Assembly: GCF_030817175.1 (NCBI RefSeq)
Contig: NZ_JAUSYY010000001.1
Coordinates: forward strand, 992,001 to 1,056,000
DNA length: 64,000 nucleotides
Reading direction: 5' to 3'
From: Agromyces ramosus
Lineage (GTDB): Bacteria > Actinomycetota > Actinomycetes > Actinomycetales > Microbacteriaceae
Shown here one piece after another: positions 18,925 to 28,485 of the stretch (positions are counted from its first letter, which is position 1; each line of letters starts with the position of its first letter). A program made the position numbers and the translations under genes. The notes beneath the pieces are model-generated. The model was not told the DNA's origin, did no database searches, and saw only the letters and a program-made list of their open reading frames with translations.

Positions 18925-21900
18925 TCAGCCGATGTTCAGCACGAACGAACTCGTCGTTCCGGTCGAGGGAACCGTGATGTCGAACCTCGTCGGCCCCGTT
19001 GCGCCGGCCGGGACCGTGAACTCCACGGTCGCCTTGCCGATCTCGTCGACCGTCGGCGTGTAGGCCCGATCGACCGGGGAGGTGTCGAGCTGGACTCCAC
19101 CGAGCGACACCACGACCGTGCCGGCGGCCGGCTCGGTGCGGCTGAAGTCGAGCGACGACAGGTTGACCGTCACGAGCTCGCCCGGCGCGTAGGTGCCGTC
19201 GCCGACGACCTGCACGCCGACAGCGCGCTGCGCGGTGTCGGGCGAGATCGTGTTCGACGGCTGCGCGGCGAAGTAGTCGACCATCGACTCGAGGTCGATC
19301 TTGCCGCTGTCGGCCTTGTTCGTGCCCGCTCCGAGGGTGAAGAAGTTGTCTCCACCCGACGCGAGGAACGAGTTCGCACCCACAAGGTAGGTTGCGGCCG
19401 GATCGATCGGGACCCCGTTGAGCAGGATCTCCGTGATGCGGTTGCCCGCGGCGCCGGCCGGGTTGTAGGTGTACTCGAGCTCCTTGTTCACGCCGAGCTT
19501 GAGGAACGGACGCGAGGCACCCGCAGGCTGCCACTGCTCTTCAAGCACCTGCTTGACCTGCGCGCCGGTGAGGTTCAGCGTCACCAGCGTGTTGGCGAAC
19601 GGCTGCACGTCGGCCGCCTCACGATAGGTGACCTCACCCGACGCCAGGTCGGCTCGCAGGCCTCCGGGATTCATGAACGCGATGGCCACCTGGTTGGCCG
19701 CCGGCCGATCCTGGTTCAGCGACCAGAGTTGCACGTCGGCCACGAGGTTGCCCAGGGTCGACTCTCCGCCGCGGTTCTCAGGGAACGACGGGGCGCCGAC
19801 GGGGTTCGACGCAACGGCCCGACCGAAGTCCGCCGTTGCGGTGCCGAGCACCTGGCTGCCGAGCACGTTGGCGACGGCGACCGCCTCGTCGACGATCGGC
19901 TGAACCGCCGGGTCGTTCGGGTAGAGCGGCGTCGTGCCGTCCATCAGGTTGAAGATCTCGTTCTTCATCGTGAAGGTCTTGCTGGACTTGTCGTACTGGA
20001 TGTCCATGCGGGAGAACCGCTCGCCGTACTGGCCGCTCGAGATCACCGGGCGACCGTCGATCACGTGGTTGTAGGCGAGGTGGGTGTGACCCGAGACGAT
20101 CGCGTCGACGTTGTCGTTGGCGCCGAGCACGATCTTGCCGAAGCGCGAAGCCGGATCGGTGGCCGACGCGATGTCGGTCGTCGCCGCACCCTCGTGCACG
20201 AGCAGCACGACGATGTCGGCCTCACCGTTCGCCTTCTTGCCGTCGCTCAGCTGGTTCGCCACGCGGTTCGCCGCCTCGGTGGGGTCGCCGATCGTCAGGT
20301 CGGCGATACCGGCCGGGCTGACCAGCGACGGAAGCTCGTCGGTGACCGCACCGATGAAGCCGATGGTCACGCCGTCGAACGTCTGCGTGAAGTACTCGGG
20401 CAGGGCCGGCGTGGTCGTGCCCTTCTCATAGACGTTCGCACCGAGGTACTCCCAGAGCGCGAGCGGCATCACCCGATCGGTGAGGTCGGCGAAGCCCTGG
20501 TCGAACTCGTGGTTGCCCACGGCGCTGACGTCGAGTCCGGCCGCGTTCAGCGCTTCGATCGTCGGCACGTCGTTCTGGATGAAGGACGTGAACGTCGACG
20601 CGCCGATCATGTCGCCCGCCGCCGCGAACACCGTGTTCGGGTTCTCGGCGCGGATCTGCTTCACCGCGCTCGAGAGCGCCGCGATGCCGCCCGACGGGGC
20701 CGACTGCTCGATGCGACCGTGGAAGTCGTTCACGGTCACGAGGTCGATGTCGACGGTGCCAGGCACCCCTTCGGTGCCGACGCCCACGACGATCGGGTCG
20801 TGGTCGCTCGAGCGGAAGGGCGTTCCGGCCTCGGCGGCAGGACCCCAGTACTCGCGACCCGACCACTCGGGCGAGTTGATCGGCCACACGGCGGCCTTCG
20901 TCACCTTGTCGGTCGCGGCCGGCGACGCGATCACGTGGTCGAGCGAGCCGAGCTCGCCGTCGAACGTGTACGTGTACTGTCCGCGGGCCTTCGTGAAGAG
21001 GAGGTCGCTCCAGCCGGCATCGGTGAACACCTTGATGGGGTCCTCCTTGGCGTAGGAGTTGAAGTCGCCGACGAGGTAGACCGAGTTCTTGCGTCCCTCG
21101 GAGAGGCCGTTCGCGAAGGTCAGGAGCGACTGCGCCTGGGCGACCCGATCCTGGTTGAACGCGTCTTGGCCGGGCTGCTGGTTCGGGTCGGGCGGCGTCT
21201 TCGACTTGAAGTGGTTCGCGACCACGGTCACGAACTGCTTGCCGAACTTGAACGTCTGGGCGATCGGCTCGCGAGCGTTGTCCCACACGGTCTCGTCGAT
21301 GATGGTCTGCGCCTCGCCGGAGCGCTTCACGACCGCCGGCTTGAAGATGATCGCGTTCGTGATGAAGTCGGTGATGGCGGCGTCGTGCAGCGCGGCGGGC
21401 GTGCGCACGTAGTCCCACACCTTGGAACCGGCGGCGGAGTTCAGGCCCGCCACCAGGTCGGCGAGCGCCTCGTCGGGCGCCTCGCCGAGCTTCACCGAGT
21501 TCTCGATCTCCTGCAGCGCGACGATGTCGGCGTCGAGGCCGTTGATGGCGGCGACGATCTTCGACTTCTGGATGGCGAACTCTTCAGCGTTCTCGGCGCC
21601 GCGGGCCTGCGGGTTGTCGTCGGAGAACGTCGTGAAGTAGTTGAGCACGTTGAAGGCTGCGACGGTGATGTCGCCGCCGACGGCGGGAGCCGTCGTGGCG
21701 GGACGCGGGTTGCCGATCGTGAACGTGGGCTTCAGTGCGGCCGGGCTCGCGTCGGTGACGGGAACCGGCGGCTGCAGGCGCCAATTGCCGAAGTCGAAGC
21801 TGAGCAGGGATCCGCCGGCCGGGAAGTTCACCGCGTCGCCGTTGCGGACCACGACGTCTTTCGTGAAGTACGGCTGATCGCCGGGGTGGCCGGCGTTGTC

Positions 21901-22599
21901 GACGCGGATGCTGTAGCCGTCGTCGAGGATCAGCCGGGCGTTGTTGTTGGCGGTCGTGATGGAGTTCGCGGCCGTCGTGCCGGGAGCCTGCGTCTCGAAT
22001 GCCTCGACGGGCATCGCGGAGCCGGCGCTGGTCCACAGCTCGCCGAAGTTCTGCAGGTTGTGGCTGGAGACGAGGCGGTAGGTACCGGTGGGCCGCACGA
22101 GCATGCCCTCGAACGCCTCACGGGCGCTGCCGAGCACGGTCGCGGGCAGTGGAGTCACGGCGGGCACGCCGACGCCGGCTTGCACGAGCTCGACGGCCCC
22201 CGCCGCGGACCCGTTGATCTGCGTCACGCCGTTGAACTCGCTCGCACGGCCGGTGACGCGCACCTTGTCGCCGATGGCGACGGCCGGGTTGCTGTTGGCG
22301 AGGAAGATGAAGATGCCGTCGGAACGGCCGGGCGTGGCATCCGTCGCACCGCCTGACCCTGCGGTCTGCAGATAGATGCCCCGATAGCCGCCGGTGCGGT
22401 GATCGCCGGTGACGATGCCCTCGACGGTGACGACCTGCGCCGACGGGATCGGCGTGGCGGCGCCGGAGCCCTGCACGTCGGCGATCGAGTGGGTGGGCTC
22501 GGCCGCGAAGGCCGGTGGAGCGGTCATGAGTCCGACCACGATGGTGCCGGCCGCGGCGACCGCCACGGCTGACAGGCGATGGATGGTGCGACGTCGCAT
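18925..22599 (-). CDS. Secreted ExeM/NucH-type nuclease fused to a 5'-nucleotidase
   Basis: 1,224 residues in one exported chain. A signal peptide of about 32 residues ends PAFA. Residues ~35-300 form an OB-fold/YhcR-like and linker region; ~310-650 an endonuclease/exonuclease/phosphatase domain with AFNVLNYF, LQEIEN, VGDFNSY and SSDHDPI; ~655-930 a calcineurin-like phosphoesterase with VNDFHGRIE, GDMIGAS, GNHEFD and SGHTH; ~935-1120 the 5'-nucleotidase C-terminal domain with FMNPGGLRADL and ASGGDNFF; the end is an Ig-like module. Family knowledge: the first part degrades extracellular DNA and the second removes 5' phosphate from nucleotides. Together they would turn external DNA into nucleosides and phosphate. 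GGAGAG precedes the ATG and a consensus promoter lies upstream. Confidence 0.95.
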   Translation of the reverse strand: MRRRTIHRLSAVAVAAAGTIVVGLMTAPPAFAAEPTHSIADVQGSGAATPIPSAQVVTVEGIVTGDHRTGGYRGIYLQTAGSGGATDATPGRSDGIFIFLANSNPAVAIGDKVRVTGRASEFNGVTQINGSAAGAVELVQAGVGVPAVTPLPATVLGSAREAFEGMLVRPTGTYRLVSSHNLQNFGELWTSAGSAMPVEAFETQAPGTTAANSITTANNNARLILDDGYSIRVDNAGHPGDQPYFTKDVVVRNGDAVNFPAGGSLLSFDFGNWRLQPPVPVTDASPAALKPTFTIGNPRPATTAPAVGGDITVAAFNVLNYFTTFSDDNPQARGAENAEEFAIQKSKIVAAINGLDADIVALQEIENSVKLGEAPDEALADLVAGLNSAAGSKVWDYVRTPAALHDAAITDFITNAIIFKPAVVKRSGEAQTIIDETVWDNAREPIAQTFKFGKQFVTVVANHFKSKTPPDPNQQPGQDAFNQDRVAQAQSLLTFANGLSEGRKNSVYLVGDFNSYAKEDPIKVFTDAGWSDLLFTKARGQYTYTFDGELGSLDHVIASPAATDKVTKAAVWPINSPEWSGREYWGPAAEAGTPFRSSDHDPIVVGVGTEGVPGTVDIDLVTVNDFHGRIEQSAPSGGIAALSSAVKQIRAENPNTVFAAAGDMIGASTFTSFIQNDVPTIEALNAAGLDVSAVGNHEFDQGFADLTDRVMPLALWEYLGANVYEKGTTTPALPEYFTQTFDGVTIGFIGAVTDELPSLVSPAGIADLTIGDPTEAANRVANQLSDGKKANGEADIVVLLVHEGAATTDIASATDPASRFGKIVLGANDNVDAIVSGHTHLAYNHVIDGRPVISSGQYGERFSRMDIQYDKSSKTFTMKNEIFNLMDGTTPLYPNDPAVQPIVDEAVAVANVLGSQVLGTATADFGRAVASNPVGAPSFPENRGGESTLGNLVADVQLWSLNQDRPAANQVAIAFMNPGGLRADLASGEVTYREAADVQPFANTLVTLNLTGAQVKQVLEEQWQPAGASRPFLKLGVNKELEYTYNPAGAAGNRITEILLNGVPIDPAATYLVGANSFLASGGDNFFTLGAGTNKADSGKIDLESMVDYFAAQPSNTISPDTAQRAVGVQVVGDGTYAPGELVTVNLSSLDFSRTEPAAGTVVVSLGGVQLDTSPVDRAYTPTVDEIGKATVEFTVPAGATGPTRFDITVPSTGTTSSFVLNIG

Positions 22600-22677
22600 G
22601 ACTCTCCTCTGAATTCACCTTGGAGGCCACGCACTGGACGAACGTTCGGGTCGGGCTCGCAAGGGGTGCTGCACCGT

Positions 22678-22706
22678 AGCCTAAGAGCGACCTCCAGCAC
22701 TGCCAA
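22678..22706 (-). promoter_or_regulatory. Housekeeping promoter of the nuclease gene
   Basis: On the minus strand TTGGCA (22701-22706) is followed after exactly 17 bp by TAGGCT (22678-22683), a good sigma-70-type promoter. Transcription would start near 22671, giving a leader of about 70 nt with a ribosome site. Confidence 0.65.
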
Positions 22707-22830
22707 GAGCGATTTGCCGTTTGACACGCTGATTTCGCGCGTTCTTCACGGTTCCTGCGCAGATGAGCACCAACGGGCGATCTACCTGCGCCGATGAGCA
22801 CGATCACCACCCCAGTACGCTGGGACGACC

Positions 22831-23814
22831 ATGCTCACCGCCGTCTTCTCGCTCACCGGTGCACTGGTCTTCGGAGCTGCCGACTTCCTCGGCGGGCTCG
22901 CCGCGAAACGCGTGAGCTCGATCCTCGCGACCGCCGTCGCCGCCCTCTCGGGCCTGATCGTGCTCCTCGCCGCCTACCCGGTGCTCGGCGGCGCCTGGAG
23001 CCCTCACGACATGTGGTGGGGCGTGCTCTCGGGCCTCATCGGCGCCGTCGCGATCTCGCTGCTCTACGCGTGCCTGGCGATCGGGCCGATGAGCATCCTC
23101 TCGCCGCTCACCGCCGTGGTGTCGGCGGTGGTGCCGATGCTCTGGGGACTCCTCGTCGCGGGCGAACGCCTCGCCGTGCTGGGATACTGGGCGCTGGGCG
23201 TCGCGCTCGTCGCGGTGGTACTCGTCGGCTTCGTGCCCGAGAAGGGCGCCGTGCGGCCGAGCCCGCGCGGCGTCCTCATGGCGGTCGGTTCGGGCGTCGC
23301 GATCGGCGGCTTCTTCATCACGATCGACCAGACCTCCGACGAGAGCGGCGTCGTGCCGCTCATCCTGAACCGCGGCGTGACCGCCACGATCATGTTCACC
23401 GTGCTCGGCGTGCTCGCGCTGGCGGCCGTCGCGCGTGCCCGGGCGAGATCCCGGCAGCGCACGGGCGAGCCGACCGTCGCGATGGCCCACGGCGAGCGGA
23501 TGCCGCATCCCGCTCCCGCTCCCGACACGCTCGCGATGCCCCCGGCCCCGGACCCGGACCCGCGCCGAATCTCCGACACCGCCGCCGGCGTGCGCCTCGC
23601 GATCGCGTGCGGCGTCGTCGACGTCGTGGCGAACACGCTGCTGCTCCTCGGCATCCGCGCAGGCGACCTCTCGGTGGCCGCGGTGCTCGGCGCGATGTAT
23701 CCGGCGGGCACGATCCTGCTGGCGGCGCTCGTGCTGAAGGAGCGCATCGCGCCCGTGCAGTACGTGGGCCTCGTGCTCGCGCTCGCCGCGGCGGGAATGC
23801 TCGCCGTCGCCTGA
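22831..23814 (+). CDS. EamA/DMT-family membrane transporter
   Basis: 327 residues with about ten membrane helices in two halves, separated by a long cytoplasmic loop rich in Pro, Asp and Arg (about residues 205-248). The second half ends in the usual PAGTILLAALVLKERI signature of the family. Substrate unknown. TACGCT lies 9 bases before the ATG and no good ribosome site is visible, so the leader must be very short. It converges with the DUF3516 helicase gene, whose stop is 19 bp away. Confidence 0.87.
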   Translation: MLTAVFSLTGALVFGAADFLGGLAAKRVSSILATAVAALSGLIVLLAAYPVLGGAWSPHDMWWGVLSGLIGAVAISLLYACLAIGPMSILSPLTAVVSAVVPMLWGLLVAGERLAVLGYWALGVALVAVVLVGFVPEKGAVRPSPRGVLMAVGSGVAIGGFFITIDQTSDESGVVPLILNRGVTATIMFTVLGVLALAAVARARARSRQRTGEPTVAMAHGERMPHPAPAPDTLAMPPAPDPDPRRISDTAAGVRLAIACGVVDVVANTLLLLGIRAGDLSVAAVLGAMYPAGTILLAALVLKERIAPVQYVGLVLALAAAGMLAVA

Positions 23815-23832
23815 GCCGTCTTCGAGCCCGAG

Positions 23833-26370
23833 CTACAGCTGTACGACCTCGGTGACGCGCACGACCGCGGCGCCCTCCTCGGCCGAGGCGTCGAGGTCGA
23901 CCTCGGCGCGGATGCGCCAGTCGTGGTCGCCCGCCGGGTCGTCGAGGGTCTGCTCGACGCGCCAGGTGCCCGCCGCGGCATCCGTCTCGTCGATCGTGAT
24001 GAGCCGCGGTGATCGCGCGGCGCCGCCCGTGCCGATCGTGTCGTGCTCGTCGTAGTAGCGGTCGAGCGCGCCGGGCCAGTCGACGTCGGGGTCGAGCTCG
24101 GCCAGCTCGTCGTCGCGCTGAAGTGCCGCGAGCTGCACGCGGCGGAAGAGCTCGTTGCGCACGAGCACCATGAACGCCCGCCGGTTCGTGACGACGCTCG
24201 GCGGTGCCGGGGGCACGACCGCGGTCTCGTCTTCGGGCAGGTGGCTCGTGGGGTCGACGAGCTCGTTCCACTCGTCCACGAGGCTCGAGTCGACCTGGCG
24301 CACGAGCTCGCCGAGCCACTCGATGATGTCGAGCAGCTCCTCGTTCTTCGCCTCGGTGGGCACCGTCTGGCGAATGGCGCGGAACGCGTCGGAGAGGTAG
24401 CGCAGTACGAGTCCCTCGCTCCGGGCGAGCTGGTAGAACCCGACATATTCCCCGAACGACATGGAGCGCTCGAACATGTCGCGCACGACCGACTTCGGCG
24501 AGAGCTCGAAATCGCGCACCCACGGCTGGCTCGACGCGAACACCTCGAACGACTGCCCGAGCAGCTCGTCGAGCGGCTTCGGCCACGTCACCTGCTCGAC
24601 CAGTTCCATGCGCTCGTCGTATTCGATTCCCTCTTGCTTCATGCGGCCGATCGCCTCGCCACGGGCCTTGAACTGCTGCTGCGAGAGGATCGGGCGCGGG
24701 TCGTCGAGGGTCGCCTCGATGACGCTCACGACATCGAGCGCGTAGTGGCCGGTGCCGACGCCCGACTCGGCGGTGGCCTCTGGGTCGAGCAGCTCGATGG
24801 CCGCGAGGGCGAACGGCGAGAGCGGCTGGTTCAGTGCGAAGTTCGGCTGCAGGTCGACGGTGAGGCGCACGATCGGCACGCCCGTGCCGTCGGCGGCGGG
24901 CAGCAGCTCGACGACGCCGGCGTCGCGGAGGGTGCGGAAGATCTCGAGTGCACGCCGGGCGAGCTCGAACTGGCGCGGCCTTGGTTCGTGGTTGTCGAAG
25001 ACGAGCGATCGGATGTCGCCGATCACGTCTCCGCCGCGACCGATGACGTTGATCAGCATCGCGGCGGTGAGCTTCAGCTGCGGCGTGAGCGGCTCGGGCT
25101 CGGCGGCGACGAGGCGCTCGAAGGAGCCTTCGCCCCACATCACGAAGCCCGCGGGCGCCTTCTTGCGCACGACCTTCTTGAGCTTCTTGGGGTCGTCGCC
25201 CGCCTTGCGGATCGAGACCTCGTTCTCGATCTCGTGGTCGGGTGCGAGCACCACGACGGTGCCGGCCGTGTCGTAGCCGGCCCGGCCGGCGCGACCGGCG
25301 ACCTGGTGGAACTCGCGCGCCGAGATCTGCCGCATGCGCTGCCCGTCGAACTTGGCGAGCGCGGTGAGCAGCACGGTGCGGATGGGCACGTTGATGCCGA
25401 CGCCGAGCGTGTCGGTGCCGCAGATGACGCGGAGGAGCCCGCGCTGGGCGAGCGTCTCGACGAGGCGACGGTAGCGCGGCAGCATGCCGGCGTGGTGCAC
25501 GCCGATTCCCGAGCGCACGAGCCGTGAGAGCGTCTTGCCGAAGGCCGTGTTGAAGCGGAATCCGCCGATCGCCTCGGCGATCTCGTCGCGCTGCTCGCGC
25601 GTGATGACGCGGATCGACGAGAGGGCCTGCGCCCGCTCCATGGCGGCCGCCTGGGAGAAGTGCACGATGTAGACGGGCGCCTGGCGGGTCTCGAGCAGCT
25701 CCTCGACGGTCTCCTGCACGGGGGTCTTCGCGTAGGAGAAGTGCAGCGGCACGGGCCGGTCGACCCCCGTGACGCGGGCGGTGTCGCGGCCGGTTCGCCG
25801 CGCGAGGTCGTCGGCGATCGCGGTCACGTCGCCGAGCGTCGCCGACATCAGGATGAACTGCGCGCGATGCAGCGTGAGCAGCGGCACCTGCCACGCCCAC
25901 CCGCGATCGGGATCGCCGTAATAGTGGAACTCGTCCATCACCACCTGGTCGACCTCGGCGTCAGGTCCGTGCCTGAGGGCGAGGTTCGCGAGGATCTCAG
26001 CGGTGCAGCAGATGATCGGAGCATCGGGATTCACCGAGCTGTCACCGGTGACCATGCCGACGTTCACGGCTCCGAAGATGTCGACGAGCTGGAAGAACTT
26101 CTCGCTCACGAGCGCCTTGATGGGCGCCGTGTAGTAGGAGCGGCCGCCGCGGGCGATGGATGCCGCGTGCGCGGCGACCGCGACGAGCGACTTGCCCGTG
26201 CCCGTCGGCGTCGAGAGGATCACGTTCGCGCCCGAGACGATCTCGATGACCGCTTCGTCTTGCGCGGGGTAGAGCGTGAGCGCGCGGTCGTCGGCCCAGT
26301 CGACGAACGCGTCGTACATCGCGTCGGCGTCGTACGGGCGCGGGGCGCGGTCGAGGAGCGGCTGGGTCAT
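23833..26370 (-). CDS. Ski2-like DEAD/DEAH-box RNA helicase with DUF3516 domain
   Basis: 845 residues. Walker A TPTGTGKS at 54-61, the Walker B variant DEFHYYG at 146-152, SAT at 176-178 and motif VI QVAGRAGRAGYD near residue 356 show an SF2 helicase. The order of motifs and the long helical C-terminus match actinobacterial DUF3516 helicases related to Ski2/Mtr4. These are presumed to act on structured RNA with nucleases; the precise role is not established. Length is normal. It is a single-gene unit; no nuclease gene is adjacent. Confidence 0.93.
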   Translation of the reverse strand: MTQPLLDRAPRPYDADAMYDAFVDWADDRALTLYPAQDEAVIEIVSGANVILSTPTGTGKSLVAVAAHAASIARGGRSYYTAPIKALVSEKFFQLVDIFGAVNVGMVTGDSSVNPDAPIICCTAEILANLALRHGPDAEVDQVVMDEFHYYGDPDRGWAWQVPLLTLHRAQFILMSATLGDVTAIADDLARRTGRDTARVTGVDRPVPLHFSYAKTPVQETVEELLETRQAPVYIVHFSQAAAMERAQALSSIRVITREQRDEIAEAIGGFRFNTAFGKTLSRLVRSGIGVHHAGMLPRYRRLVETLAQRGLLRVICGTDTLGVGINVPIRTVLLTALAKFDGQRMRQISAREFHQVAGRAGRAGYDTAGTVVVLAPDHEIENEVSIRKAGDDPKKLKKVVRKKAPAGFVMWGEGSFERLVAAEPEPLTPQLKLTAAMLINVIGRGGDVIGDIRSLVFDNHEPRPRQFELARRALEIFRTLRDAGVVELLPAADGTGVPIVRLTVDLQPNFALNQPLSPFALAAIELLDPEATAESGVGTGHYALDVVSVIEATLDDPRPILSQQQFKARGEAIGRMKQEGIEYDERMELVEQVTWPKPLDELLGQSFEVFASSQPWVRDFELSPKSVVRDMFERSMSFGEYVGFYQLARSEGLVLRYLSDAFRAIRQTVPTEAKNEELLDIIEWLGELVRQVDSSLVDEWNELVDPTSHLPEDETAVVPPAPPSVVTNRRAFMVLVRNELFRRVQLAALQRDDELAELDPDVDWPGALDRYYDEHDTIGTGGAARSPRLITIDETDAAAGTWRVEQTLDDPAGDHDWRIRAEVDLDASAEEGAAVVRVTEVVQL

Positions 26371-26438
26371 CCGTCAGAGTCTGTCACGGCTGGCCACGCG
26401 ACGGCGGGCGCAGCGCTCGGCGCCGCCGAGGGCCCGGT

Positions 26439-27179
26439 TCAGCCGCGCGGGGCGAAGTCCGTGTGCAGGCGCCCGAGCACTCCGTGCCCGGGCGACGTGT
26501 CGAGGTCGACGGATGCCGCCGGCGCGGTGATCGCGATCTCGTGCCCGCCGGCTGGCGACCAGGCGATGGTGCCGTGCTCGAAGCATCCGCTCAGCACGCC
26601 CGTCTCGGCGTCGTATCGCACGTCGCCGACCGGCATGCCGAGTGCCGACCGCTCCCAGCCGAGCAGCGCCCAGATGTCGCGCACCATGCCGTGCACGATC
26701 GCGGCGCCGTGCCTCGCCGACCAGAAGATCGACCCGCCCTCGAAGTGGGCGAACCCTGCGGTCGCGGCGCCGGCCTCGTCGACCGCGCCGGCGATGCGCT
26801 GCTCGTCGGTGGTCGGCAGCCCGAGGAACGACGCCTCGCCGCCGACCGACTGCCAGCGCTCGGCGATCGCGCCGTGCGCCTCGTGGGCACCGGTGCGCTC
26901 GGACCAGTACACCGAGCCACGCTCGTACTCGCGGCGGTAGACGTGGGCCTCACCGACCCGAGCGTGCAGCGTCACGGCCTCACCGAGCCACGGGTGCTCG
27001 GCGCGCTTGGCGCTGATCGCCGGCACGGCGACGAGCAACCGGTTCGCCGGGTCGTAGCGCACGGCCGCGCGGAAGTCCGACCAGCTCACGGTGCGTTCGA
27101 GGCGCTTCGGGGGCACACCGCCCGCCGCTGCCGCGTGCGACTGCGAGAACCGCGTCGATCGCGTCATCCGGTCTTCCAT
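26439..27179 (-). CDS. LGFP-repeat protein without a signal peptide
   Basis: About 246 residues. Two clear LGFP-type repeats are visible: AHGAIAERWQ...FLGLPTTDEQ near residue 98-125 and VHGMVRDIW...ALGMPVGDVRYD near 165-192, each followed by a FEGGSIFWS-like strand (PF08310). LGFP repeats are usually in secreted mycolata or actinobacterial proteins that touch the cell wall; this copy has no signal peptide and begins MEDRMTRSTRFSQ. I place the start at 27179, where TGGAGC gives a ribosome site; a GTG four codons upstream (27191) is possible. Confidence 0.75.
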   Translation of the reverse strand: MEDRMTRSTRFSQSHAAAAGGVPPKRLERTVSWSDFRAAVRYDPANRLLVAVPAISAKRAEHPWLGEAVTLHARVGEAHVYRREYERGSVYWSERTGAHEAHGAIAERWQSVGGEASFLGLPTTDEQRIAGAVDEAGAATAGFAHFEGGSIFWSARHGAAIVHGMVRDIWALLGWERSALGMPVGDVRYDAETGVLSGCFEHGTIAWSPAGGHEIAITAPAASVDLDTSPGHGVLGRLHTDFAPRG

Positions 27180-27350
27180 TTGTTGCTCCACTCGTCGGGC
27201 CCGGAAGCCCGGGAGAACGGGGGAAGCCGGCCGGCACTCCGTTCGGGGAGGTGCTGACCGGCTACCCGATCGCCGGGTGCGGTGACAGTTCCCCCTGCGG
27301 TCCGCACTCCGTCGATCGTGTTCAACGCTATGAGCGGCGCGAGGGTCGAC

Positions 27351-27372
27351 GAATCAGGGCTATCCCTGATTC
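27351..27372. terminator. Short hairpin over the tetR stop codon
   Basis: A 9-bp perfect stem (GAATCAGGG with CCCTGATTC) with a 4-nt loop. The stop codon of the minus-strand tetR gene falls in the loop. The short loop suits an intrinsic terminator, although a T-run is lacking. Confidence 0.5.
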
Positions 27373-27995
27373 TCGTGGGCGACGACCTGATTCTCGGATG
27401 CCCCGGCCTCGGCGCTCGCGAGCGCGGCCGCCGCGATGGCTGTGGCCACGTCGACGACCGCTCGCCGCCGGGCATCAGCCCTGGCGTTCGAGGTGCCCGC
27501 GAGGAACCGGTCGAGCTGGCTGAGCACCGGCCAGGCGTTCACGAGGGTGACGATCGTGAGGAGCAGCTCGCCCGCGGCAGCACGCCCGATGCCGGGGAGG
27601 AGCTCTTGGAAGCGCGCGACCTTCTCGTCGTGGTAGCTCGCCCGTGCGGCGTCGGCGACGGTGGCATCGGCACGCTCGAGGCCCTCCCAGAAGACGAGCC
27701 TGGGGATCACACCGTCGGCGAGGTGATGGTCGAAGAGGCGGCCGGCGTAGTCGCCGACGGCCTCTGGGCCCGTGCCGCGCATCGGCACGTCGTCCATCGA
27801 TGCGCGGAGCCGGGCGGCGAGCACGGCGGCGAAGAGGTCGTCTTTCTTGCCGAAGTACTGGTAGATGCGCTCCTTGTTGACGCCGGCGGTCGTGGCGATG
27901 CGGTCGACACGGGCGCCGGCGAGGCCGTGCTCGCTGAATTCGGCGGTTGCCGCGTCGAGAAGGAGGCGCTTGGTGCGCTCGGTGTCCCAGGCCAT
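27360..27995 (-). CDS. TetR-family transcriptional regulator
   Basis: 211 residues. The N-terminal helix-turn-helix (about 10-56) contains VDRIATTAGVNKERIYQYFGKKDDLF, typical of TetR repressors; the C-terminal domain is helical and unassigned. The gene diverges from a small two-helix membrane protein, and inverted repeats of TTCCAACT/AGTTGGAA lie between them, so it probably controls both. The end ENQG and a repeated ENQ near the C-terminus coincide with a hairpin that covers the stop codon. Confidence 0.9.
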   Translation of the reverse strand: MAWDTERTKRLLLDAATAEFSEHGLAGARVDRIATTAGVNKERIYQYFGKKDDLFAAVLAARLRASMDDVPMRGTGPEAVGDYAGRLFDHHLADGVIPRLVFWEGLERADATVADAARASYHDEKVARFQELLPGIGRAAAGELLLTIVTLVNAWPVLSQLDRFLAGTSNARADARRRAVVDVATAIAAAALASAEAGASENQVVAHENQG

Positions 27996-28008
27996 GTTGC
28001 CAGTCTAG

Positions 28009-28077
28009 CAATTTTCCAACTGGATAGTTGTGGAATTGTCCGCGGCGTGGTTCAATAGCAACCAATCAGTTGGAATT
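28009..28077. promoter_or_regulatory. Probable TetR operators in the divergent promoter
   Basis: An imperfect palindrome spans 28009-28038: the left arm holds TTCCAACT (28014-28021) and the right arm is AGTTGTGGAATTG (28026-28038). A further half-site AGTTGGAATT lies at 28068-28077, just before the ribosome site of the rightward gene. TTCCAACT and AGTTGGAA are exact complements. The stretch is much AT-richer than its surroundings. Confidence 0.6.
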
Positions 28078-28090
28078 ACGAAGGAGACAC

Positions 28091-28411
28091 ATGAACCCCA
28101 ACGCCACCCCTGCCGACGTCCGCGATGGCCTTGCCCAGGCCGCTCCCGCGGCGCCCACCGCTCAGGTCGCTCCGGCCGGCCCGCCCTCCGTGCACGTGCG
28201 CGCCGTCATCACCTGGCTCGCGATCTTCCCGCTCGTGGCCATCGGCATGCTCGTCATCGCGCCGTTCTCCGAGTCGTGGCATCCGGTGCTCCGCGCGTTC
28301 GTGCTCACGCTCGTGGTCGTGCCCGTCGCGGTCTACCTGGTCGTGCCGCGGCTCATGCGCGCGTACGGCGCTCTTCGCCGCCGTGCCCCTCGTTCTGGGG
28401 CGAGCGCTTGA
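28091..28411 (+). CDS. Small two-helix membrane protein divergent from tetR
   Basis: 106 residues: a polar Ala/Pro-rich N-terminus of about 38 residues, two hydrophobic segments (about 39-59 and 68-88) separated by FSESWHPV, then a basic tail RRRAPRSGASA. I recognise no named family, but the two-helix hairpin with a TetR regulator next door recalls small DUF2798-like proteins. GAAGGAGAC precedes the ATG at a good distance. Likely the main target of the divergent regulator. Confidence 0.75.
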   Translation: MNPNATPADVRDGLAQAAPAAPTAQVAPAGPPSVHVRAVITWLAIFPLVAIGMLVIAPFSESWHPVLRAFVLTLVVVPVAVYLVVPRLMRAYGALRRRAPRSGASA

Positions 28412-28485
28412 TGCGCTCGCCCACCGCGGACTAACGTTCGCACAGGCCGACGCATTCTGGCGCGCCACCGACGCAGGAGGACCCC

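Noticed and set aside
18799..22356. 1,185-codon plus-strand frame opposite the nuclease gene
   Set aside because: Antisense shadow produced by high GC at third positions; it lacks domains and a promoter.
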